From Branchiostoma floridae (taxonomy: Eukaryota > Chordata > Leptocardii > Amphioxiformes > Branchiostomatidae), in the NCBI RefSeq assembly GCF_000003815.2, contig NC_049988.1, forward strand, positions 17,326,402 through 17,377,848: a DNA stretch of 51,447 nt, given 5' to 3'. Shown in pieces: positions 28,540 through 51,447 of the stretch. A program made the position numbers and the translations under genes. The number at the start of each line of letters is the position of its first letter. Position 1 is the stretch's first letter. Below the pieces are notes generated by a model. The model was not told the origin of the DNA, searched no databases, and saw nothing but the letters and a program-made list of their open reading frames with translations.

Positions 28540-28725
28540 CTGTGGTATATATTTTGATGTGATGACCATTCTGGTACATGTATTTGGTAGCTTTCTACCG
28601 GCTATCAACCTTCAAACCTATCACCATCTAAATGATTCAGAAATTTCATGTCTTAAATAAGGCTGATATCCGGTATAAAGCTACCATACCAGAATGGCTA
28701 TCACATTAAAATATATACCACAGGT
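28540..28725. mobile_element. Foldback MITE
   Basis: The left end CCTGTGGTATATATTTTGAT, followed by GTGATGACCATTCTGGTA and TAGCTTTCTACCGG, is mirrored by the right end CCGGTATAAAGCTACCATAC and TATATACCACAGG. The arms are about 60 bp. No coding capacity. Confidence 0.65.
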
Positions 28726-30180
28726 CTTCTACTTTTGAAAAATACCAAAGTACCAATATGTAAAATTTGGGGTCCTGGCCCATGGACTATAACCACCACA
28801 GAAAGTGTAAGAAAACCTGGAAACTACGCTGTACTGTTTTAGGTTAAAGTTTCTTTCAAGCACAGTAAAGGATGAAGTTGCTCCACAGGAGTGAGCTGAA
28901 TGGGAACAGGGTGCAAATGATGTCAGACATTGCATTTGTGTGGTAGAGCCATACCCAAGCCTACACACCATCAAGTGCACTGTAGAGCTAATACTACCAT
29001 TTCCCCTGGCTGCAAGCCATGCACAGCTTTGCAAAGAACTTGAGACGGAACCATTTTTCAAGCCAATATCTGCACTTGTAGTTAAGTGTTGTACAGGAAT
29101 GCCTGGCACAAGGCCATTTACTCACAGACTTACTTAGCTGTTTGACATTTTGTTGACCTTGTGGGAGGTACTATAATTCACTTTGTCTTCTCGGTATCAA
29201 ACTTTCAAGGTCTGAGAAAATTTAACTTGTTCTCGGAACTAAATGTTCACTGCCGCGGCAAGTGCACATAAAAAAAGTTTGTGAATTATTTGTCATCAGT
29301 AATGATAAGTTCATGTTACAGTTGTCATCGTGAAAACTGTGAACATAACAGTACATTGAAAAAATCAGGAATTACAGTAAGCTTGCATGCTATTCGGTCA
29401 TGTCCCCCCAAAACAATAATGCATCATGTTGACTGTTTGATAAGCTTGTTGCCGCTCTTGGTATCCACGGCCTGGAAGGACATCAAACTGACGCTTTTTT
29501 TGAGACCAAACCTATCAAGTACAGGCAAATCTTTTTTTGTCTGAATTAAGTTGTGGCAAGACAGCCCCGGCAAAAGTTTGTCCTAGTTTTGTGGGATTCA
29601 CAGGGAGTCCTACAAAAGCATTTAAAAGAATACACTTCTTACAGTGGCATGTTTTTATTATACATACTTCAAATATGACCATACTGACTGACAATACTTA
29701 ATCCCAAAGACAGAAGGAAACTTATGATGATACAACAAAATGTACATGTATCATGCATCCTGCACTTGCCACAGTAAATTCTGGAAATCATTGAATAAAA
29801 CCTACCATGCACCAAGTTTATGTGTTTTGTGACCAAAACATTATAAAACTTTAAATAGACTTTTATTGCCTTACAAATGCTGGACAGGTGTTTAAAATGT
29901 CTAGACCTGTGTTGTGAAAAAGGTCATGACTGCGCAATGTACAGTAGAGATCGAAACTTGGCAACAGGCATTTGGGTGCCTCCATCATTATATCCACCTC
30001 AAGGAAAATAATGAACGATGTGCCATAAAACCTGCAGTATGTTGGTAACAAGGGACAAACCAGAAACAATTTTGTAGTGAACAGTTTGCATATTAATCTG
30101 TTTTCTTACATGCCACTGCCTTTTCCCCATCAGCTTTCTATCTTTCTATCTAATTTTTATTACCCATCTAGCTCAGGTGT
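28726..30180. other. Spacer, no gene seen
   Basis: Frames of 60-130 codons occur but none shows a recognisable domain, conserved motif or signal peptide. They look like chance frames. Confidence 0.35.
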
Positions 30181-30292
30181 TTTTTCCGTTTGCACACAAC
30201 CCTCCGTACATCTGATTGGCATTGAAATCTACTTTTACGTGTACGTAGCTTTCAATGCCAATCAGATATACAGAGGGTCGTGTGCAACCTTA
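30181..30292. repeat. ~110-bp hairpin element
   Basis: TGCACACAACCCTCCGTACA and CTGATTGGCATTGAAATCTAC are mirrored by GTAGCTTTCAATGCCAATCA and AGAGGGTCGTGTGCAAC around a short loop. The arms are about 45 bp. Confidence 0.65.
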
Positions 30293-30304
30293 AACACTTA
30301 AGAG

Positions 30305-30470
30305 TGTTTAAGGTTAGCAAACACAGGACTGAGAGGTCAAGGGTTTGATTGACCTGCTAGATATTGTGTCCTTGGGAAATGTACTTTACACAACTTTCCA
30401 AGTTCCATCCAGGTGTAAAAATGGGTATTACCTTTGACTTTGGTTCGGAAAATAAAAAGGTGCACATGCT
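30305..30470 (+). mobile_element. SINE-like fragment
   Basis: Contains TGTCCTTGGGAAATGTACTT, ACACAACTTTCC and CAGGTGTAAAAATGGGTA, matching the body of the SINE at 49205-49612. The B-box-like GGTTTGATTGAC is degenerate. Confidence 0.5.
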
Positions 30471-30509
30471 AATTGGTAGAAGGAGAGGGTGAGGCTGAGC
30501 TGCCTTCTA

Positions 30510-30940
30510 ATACTCTGTATCTATATAGCCGGTATAACCGCCCTTCGGCATAACACACCAGCTTCGCAGGCACGCGGCGCGGCACCTGCTGGTTATACAT
30601 GTATTACACCGAAGGACCCGTCACACCTAACTTTTGCACATCTATCTGCAAGCGTTCTTTAAAACTATCCAGAGATGATGCCCCTACTGTGCTTGGTGAT
30701 AGCAAATTCCACTCTACGATAGTTCTGGGAAAATACGAATTTTTGAACACATCAATCCTAGGTTGGTAACTCTTGTACTTGAAGTTATGGCTGTTTCTTG
30801 TTCTTTTTGAGCTGGTATTAGATACAATGTACTTATCAGTCGGTACGTCCACCAGTTTATTGGTCATTTTGTACATCATGCAAAGTCTGGACATTTTCCT
30901 TCTGTCTTCAAGTGATGTCCACTGCAGATCTGTTTTCTAT
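30510..30940 (-). mobile_element. LINE 3' fragment (RT C-terminal tail)
   Basis: The minus strand reads SLEDRRKMSRLCMMYKMTNK, then LVDVPTDKYIV, FKNSYFPRTIVEWNLLSP and SLDSFKERLQ, the conserved end of CR1/L2-like reverse transcriptases (family knowledge). A GC-rich 3' UTR follows (CAGCAGGTGCCGCGCCGCGT). 5' truncated, as usual for LINE insertions. Confidence 0.8.
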
Positions 30941-33900
30941 GCACAAGACACAGTGAACTACCCACAGTCTGCCCCTATGGCTTCAGGCTACAGGACGTTC
31001 ACCCTACCTGGTTCATTTACAGGATAAACCCCGTTTGTTTGTCTGGCAAATTGTGCTTCCAATTTTGCTTTTAGTGATTGTACACACTTGAGACACATTC
31101 ACATTGCTATAGAAGTGGGCAATTTGTGGTTGAGCACTAACTCTATTGCACTTGAGGTCTTGTTTCCTTGCTCTCTCTCTCTTCAGTTGCTTCATTACTA
31201 CATGTCCTAGTGTGTATAATACTAGGCATGTGCATGAAGGACATGTTTCTTGTCAACAGATGTTATAAAGTGTAAATGCCATGGATAGATTCTGAATGGA
31301 AAAATTTACAAGATACAAGAAACAGTAATTTACTGTGTTTGACTATACTCCAACAAGTTCCTGTATTTAAGGCCAATAATAATTTAGCTCTATCTCAAGT
31401 TCTCCCCAGTCCTCCTCATTCACTCTCCACATGAATATTGTTAGATTGAATATTGTTAGAAGTGTTCCCACTCTAGGTCTTAAACACAGCTAGACACATA
31501 CTTGTGTGATGCACATGTACACGCCTTCTCTCTCATACTTCAAAACATCCCAATGTTTACCAAAATTTGATGCATTACATATCAGAGTGCGTCATTGATT
31601 AAAACATCTAAATGGTAATTGAATATGATGCAATTATGAAAATTACACATCTAGAGTTATAGTGAGCTTGATAAGGGATAAATTATATATATATGTATTA
31701 TATTGTGTGTAATGCTAAACATAATTCTGTAAAATTAGCATGCGTGTACACAATGTATGTTGATAAATGCCTTTATATTGTAGATACTTTATTAATTGAG
31801 TGCATTTAAGTAGTTTAAATTAAAAGCAATCTTTCACTGAAGGTGCTATCAATTAAGTGCTATCAGCAATTTGAAATTTACTGCACAAAAATTTACTCAT
31901 TTATAATTTTATGATATGCTGAGTTACTTTTGGATAGCATATTTCCAATAAAAATATGTACTTACTTAACTTACATTTAAGTTAAAAAAAGGTTAGCATA
32001 TCTGACGTTAAAGAAATACTGTTAGTATTTTCATTACTTAATTTTCAAGAAACCAACTGTATGAAAAACTGGCTCCACTTGCTTCATCTGTTTCCTTCCC
32101 ACAGAGTAGTCTTCTCCAAATCCATCCTTCTGTCTGACATTTGCAGAGGCATTGAAAGAGAAATTATGGTCAAAGTTTTGGTTCTGCCTAAAGCTCTACT
32201 TACCTGCTATATGCTACTTACCTCAGTTACCTGTAATAATTTTGTCGTCATTGTAAGAAGTTGTTCGGAAAATGTCTATTCTTGAGCCATAATCTTCAAA
32301 GGAATTGCCTTAACGTATCATTACTGCAATGTAACGAGCATCAGTACAATAAAAATGATATCTCTAAATTGCCTTAGTTTTGTTTCCATAGAAAGATGAT
32401 TCCCTTGATTGTTGCCTTAAATGGCAAATTGCCGACAACTCCTGGACAACTCATATCAAACTCCGATGCCTTCAGCCCCAGGACGTTATTTGATTGATGA
32501 GGGGCGATAAAAATCTAGTAGCAATCCGGGTATATAAAACAGATTGTTAGCAGAACTTCTGGGGACAAATGACAATATCTTGGACATACCATCAAGAAAC
32601 CCAAATCCTCACTGCAAGGGGATGAGTACAAATTGTATAAAAGAAGTGCAAAATGTCATTCAGACTTCTCCACATATACACAAATGTAACTTATTACATG
32701 TGGAAAGAAAAATACAACTCATCTAATGTTACAAATATGAGGCTAATATATATGGGATTTTTTTAAGCAGAGAGAATCTATCACCAATGTCATAACAAAA
32801 TTAAGTATTAATCAAAAATTAATTTAAAAGTGAATTATACTGCAATATATGGTGTATGACTTCACTTTCCGAGCTTCGGTTAAATTTCAACACTGAATGT
32901 CGTAAATAAAAATCATATTTTCCTTGCCCATATGTGATATCAAACATTATCAAGAAAGGCTCATCTTGGTTGTAACCCGATATGATGAAGCCTCGTACTT
33001 GTCGGCCTGAATGTGATTACCAAACATTCAAAAGTTTATGACAAGGTCAGGCCAGCCATTAGCTGATGGCGGTCATCACCCCACAGGGGGTCAGCCCGAG
33101 GTACAAAGGGTCACCATTAAGGTCATGTCAAAACTGGAAATCTGGGCGAAGATAAAAGCTGCATTATAAGAAGTGTTCGAGACAACTTCCAAGCCAAAAA
33201 TATAATATTACAATATGACTTTTTTTTTATATCACAGTAACTGTTTGACTGCATGAATATTGGGGGATAAAATGAATGATTTGTAACATTTTGAAATCGT
33301 AGTCTAGAATAACTACCGTAACTGTGAACTACATTTGTACAATCAGTCAGACTTGAAAACTCCTAGCTTTAAAGTATTGCCAATGGTCTTCTGCAGGCAG
33401 CATATAAAGCCCGACTGCTAAAAATTATCTAGAAGATGATCATATTGGTTATATTGATCGAATAAATCATTTCTTTCATTCATTCATTTATTCCTTAATT
33501 CATTCATTCATACTTTAAAACTTAACAATCTTCACAAAGATATATTCTTGAATACATAAAAATAAATGATTGTATGATTATTTATTAGGGATCTTTTATT
33601 GTATTTCTACATATATAGTCCTCTGAAGAATTTAGTGTATCACCACTTAGAAACAACCTCATTGGCTACTGAAATGTAAAATTAATGTAGAGGGATCTGT
33701 GAGGTTTATAGCAGACTGAGTGTAACACTTTTTCGATGAAAGTTGGATAGACTTACAGACAGACCTTCACTGTCAAAAGAAACATTACGATTGTGTCTTT
33801 AGTTAGACTAATACAAAGTGTGCACTATCTCAAGAAACATGTGCACTTGCACTAGACTAGAGGACGTGTCTGGCCGTCGTGTCTGACAGTCGACATGTCT

Positions 33901-35699
33901 GTGGTTCCACATGATGAAGAGGAACTTCTATATCTGCTCCTTGAGTGACTCTGCTTACCAGACAAGGGCAGACCTGGTGGAAGACGTGCTGAAAGCATTT
34001 ATCTTGTCTAAATCCTTGCAGTCACTGGTCTGCAGGATGAAAAAGCTTTTGGTCACGCTCCGCTAGTACTGGTGCTGAGATGAAAGCAGTGTCTTCTGAG
34101 TCTGATAGAGGGAAGAAACTGTTTGAAAAGTTTCTCCAAGTTGAAATTTGATGTTAAGCCTGCATTTGTGGTTGAGCTAGCTCTGACCACTGCAAACAGG
34201 CAGTGCTACCTTCAAGCACAAACAGGAATGTATTGAAATGGACATCCTAAAATCCAACGGTAATGAAAGAAAATGCAGAAGTCCGCTGTGACAATAGACT
34301 TTGGGCAGCTCTTAAACCACTTTGGTCTTGATACATGGGTGGGTTTTATCACGTTTATTACTTTTTGGATGTACACCAAAGAAGACTGTCAAAATAATTT
34401 TTTTTAGATCAGGTTGGCCACCTTGCTTCATACAGTAGGTAGGGAGTCTTGAATATTGGCTGGTGCTTTCAGAGTTGATGAAAGGATATTGAAAATGTCA
34501 GTGTCCCAATGTAGACAAAGCTGTACTGACTATTACAGACATGTCATCATGTCCGCGCATGGTCTTTTTAGCGAATGCCCACAAACGCCCACTCTAGAGA
34601 AGTCCGCGCTGCACGAATCTCATTTTTTTTGCTTGGAATATGTCCACGTTGTGCTCCCATGTATTAATCCTGAGTTTCAAGTCAATCCATCGACCCGAAG
34701 TGACATAAATCAAAGTTTTCGATTCTCGATGGTCTTTTTAGCGAACGCCCAGCAAAATGTCTTTTTAGCGAATGCCCACTATATCCACAAAAATATCGGC
34801 CGTCGCACAACGACACCTAAACCTACCGCCACAAACATGTTCAAGATGGTGTCCCATTGATGTGTACGGAGTTTCCGTGCTTTACAGGCATTTTAAGTCC
34901 CTGTTTTTGGTCAAAATGTACTCCGCCGATACTGCCATACATTAACAATAGCAATTCAAAATGGCGGGCACTAGTCATGTGACCTCCTTGCGGGACTGTT
35001 CTATAAGTATCGCGGGAGTGACTGTTGTAGCATAGCTTATCATACAACCATTTTAGAGTGAATTCTGAACAAGATTTTCAATTCATAGTGCTATCATCTG
35101 ACTGATATTTACATTGTGGTCCTTTTTTCTGTGCTATAATTACCCAGGTTTGAGGAACTTAGTGCAAATATGGATATTGATTCTCCTCAGTGCCCAATTA
35201 ATGTACAAAAGGCTCAGACACATTAGTGTTATAAACCTGACTAGGGCAGGTAACCAATACTAGAAAACATAGCTATTCATTATTAACAATACTATTTACA
35301 TTATAATAATAACTCTTCACCAAACTGGACTTTTCTTATCTTTATTTATCACAGAAACATTGCTACAATGAGGGTTTGATTAGATGAGTATCTGTTACAG
35401 TATGTACAAACTTATTTCAAATACAAAAATGTATTTCATTTCACTTCCTAAATAATTTTTAAAGTATTGGAAGGGGTTGACACATAAACAATATTAATTG
35501 CATTATTTGTGTGCAGAAAAATGTAACCACAAGCTATTAATAGTCTAATAAAATGTTGGAACATGGCATGAGCGGGCTCCTCTTCTGAGTACAGAAAGGA
35601 AATGTTTTATAACATTTAGTTATGACGTAGAAAATTTCAACTGTAAAATGTACCTTTATTAACATTGACAAACAAATTGTTTTTCTCTTCTTAATAAAT
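30941..35699. other. AT-rich intergenic region, no gene seen
   Basis: No multi-codon domain signal found on either strand. Around 34560-34790 the motif GTCTTTTTAGCGAA recurs three times, giving an open but low-information frame. Around 33900-34250 short broken frames could be the relic of a processed pseudogene, which I could not identify. Confidence 0.35.
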
Positions 35700-36347
35700 G
35701 ACAACAATAAAGGTAAGTAAGGTGTGTTTCTTTTATAACAGGCCAGGTAAGACGCCGTACAGGTGAGTAAGGTGTGTTTCCTTTTATAGCAGACCAGGTA
35801 TGACACCGTACAGGTGAGTAAGGTGTGTTTCCTTTTATAGCAGACCAGGTAAGACACCGTACAGGTAAGTAAGGTGTGTTTCCTTTTATAGCAGACCAGG
35901 TAAGACACCATACAGGTGAGTAACATGTATTTCCTTTGATTACAGACCAGATAATACACCATACAGGTGAGTAACGTGTATTTCCTTGACTACAGACTAG
36001 GTAAGACACTGTACAGGTGAGTAACGTGTATTTCCTTTGATAACAGACCAGGTAAGGCACCGCACATGTGAGTAAGGTGTGTTTCCTTTGCCTATAGACC
36101 AGATAGTGTATTATACAAGTGAGTAAGGCGTCTTTCCTTTACCTACATACCATATAGGCCATTAAACAGGCGAGTAAGGCGTCTTTCCTTTGCCTTAAAT
36201 AGACCAGCTAGGGTATTATGAAGGTGAGTAAAGCAACTTTCCTTTGCCTATAGACCAGATAGGGCATTATACAGGTAAGTTAGGTGTCTTTCCTTCGCCT
36301 ATAGACCAGCTAGGGTATTATGCAGGTGAGTAAAGCAACTTCCTTGC
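35700..36347. repeat. 51-bp minisatellite with splice-like signals
   Basis: About eleven units of the form CCTTTTATAGCAGACCAGGTAAGACACC plus GTACAGGTGAGTAAGGTG, given here in two parts. The early units are about 51 bp (17 codons), so a minus-strand frame stays open. Each unit contains a pyrimidine-AG and CAG/GTAAGA- or CAG/GTGAGT-like sequence. The array ends in the 100-bp gap 36348-36447, just upstream of USP40. Confidence 0.85.
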
Positions 36348-36447
36348 NNNNNNNNNNNNNNNNNNNNNNNNNNNNNNNNNNNNNNNNNNNNNNNNNNNNN
36401 NNNNNNNNNNNNNNNNNNNNNNNNNNNNNNNNNNNNNNNNNNNNNNN
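36348..36447. other. Assembly gap upstream of USP40
   Basis: Exactly 100 N, so probably a placeholder length. It hides the end of the 51-bp minisatellite and possibly the USP40 promoter. Confidence 0.99.
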
Positions 36448-36506
36448 AGTCCTCCTGCTCTCACCTATCATACGACACTTCTCGCACGGGACGACGGGAT
36501 ACGAAC

Positions 36507-36551
36507 ATGGTTGTCCAGTACCTCGCAGATGTGCTAACTTGGTCGATTTGA
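36507..36551 (+). promoter_or_regulatory. Short upstream ORF of USP40
   Basis: An ATG 69 bp before the USP40 start opens a 14-codon frame ending in TGA at 36551, with no overlap of the main frame. If the transcript starts upstream of it, it could lower translation. The transcription start is not known. Confidence 0.3.
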
Positions 36552-51074
<14,523 letters not shown>

Positions 51075-51447
51075 GTGACAGTAACTCTCTCTATATACGT
51101 GTATAGGCAACAGTGCATTATATTGAAATCTTGACAATAAAAATTGCCCATTACTAGTTTTCTAGAATGACTGTGAATTTTATTGGACAGATTTTTGTCG
51201 GACCCGAAATTTGTCTCCATAGTCACAAGCCTTAAGTGTCTTGTACAAGCCCACCATGTGCATATTGTGACAGTTACCACCCCTTGTCCTGATCCCTTGT
51301 TGCAGAGACAACCACATCATGGTTTTTGATGACCAAAAAAAAAAATGAAGCATGACCCCCACTGGGACAGTCTACGGTAATGTGGGTGAAAACGTTGTGG
51401 TGGAAATGTTTTTCTTCCCCTCTTATATACCTGTCTCCATTCTGTTT

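Noticed and set aside
34456-34860. 134-codon plus-strand frame
   Set aside because: No recognisable domain. It spans a short repeated motif (GTCTTTTTAGCGAA) and has no homology I can recall.
35537-36060. Minus-strand frames with 17-residue repeats such as LVCYKRKHTLLTC
   Set aside because: By-product of a 51-bp minisatellite. No start context or domain.

Overview
The window looks like chordate genomic DNA, most probably an amphioxus (Branchiostoma). The reasons are an intron-rich USP40 orthologue, a cluster of LRR-Ig receptor genes, a D8C/C-type-lectin gene, and dense, mostly small transposon remnants with clear target-site duplications. The species assignment is inference from gene content and could not be tested by a search. 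There are two runs of N (26798-27018 and 36348-36447), both inside or at the edge of tandem repeats.

Layout. (1) 207-7245, minus strand: an eleven-exon gene predicted to encode a signal peptide, a D8C (UMOD/GP2/OIT3-type) module, a Thr-rich stalk, a second D8C module, a second Thr-rich stalk and a C-type lectin domain. It continues past the left edge. Its introns hold LINE, Penelope-like and MITE remnants and long microsatellites. (2) 9009-21478: three intronless paralogues of a single-pass LRR-Ig receptor, two in tandem on the plus strand (9009-11702, 13791-16388) and one inverted (21478-18719). Their cytoplasmic tails are unusual: tandem 17-residue repeats centred on Tyr-Glu-Asn, then two Tyr-Asp-Asn sites, then tandem repeats of Asp-Tyr-Ile/Met-Thr-Phe-Pro. 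The three copies differ in repeat number and C-terminal length, and one carries a frameshift. (3) 21479-36347: a gene-poor stretch with a ~105-bp satellite array (about 23885-27300) interrupted by a MITE, foldback elements, a LINE 3' end, SINE-like sequence and a 51-bp minisatellite. (4) 36576-51074, plus strand: the 5' 17 exons of USP40, a cysteine-type deubiquitinase. The catalytic Cys and His boxes are intact, and the C-terminal part lies beyond the right edge. Its introns contain a piggyBac-type element, two hAT-type MITEs, a mariner deletion derivative, a Penelope-like endonuclease relic, a tRNA-like SINE and an eight-copy tandem array of one USP40 exon.

Function. USP40 is a conserved intracellular enzyme with no evident functional link to its neighbours. 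The lectin gene and the LRR-Ig receptors are both extracellular-recognition type proteins. The most interesting signal is the LRR-Ig trio: the tails look like repeat-expanded phosphotyrosine docking scaffolds (YxN fits the Grb2 SH2 consensus), with lineage-specific gain and loss of sites. All functional statements are inferred from motifs.
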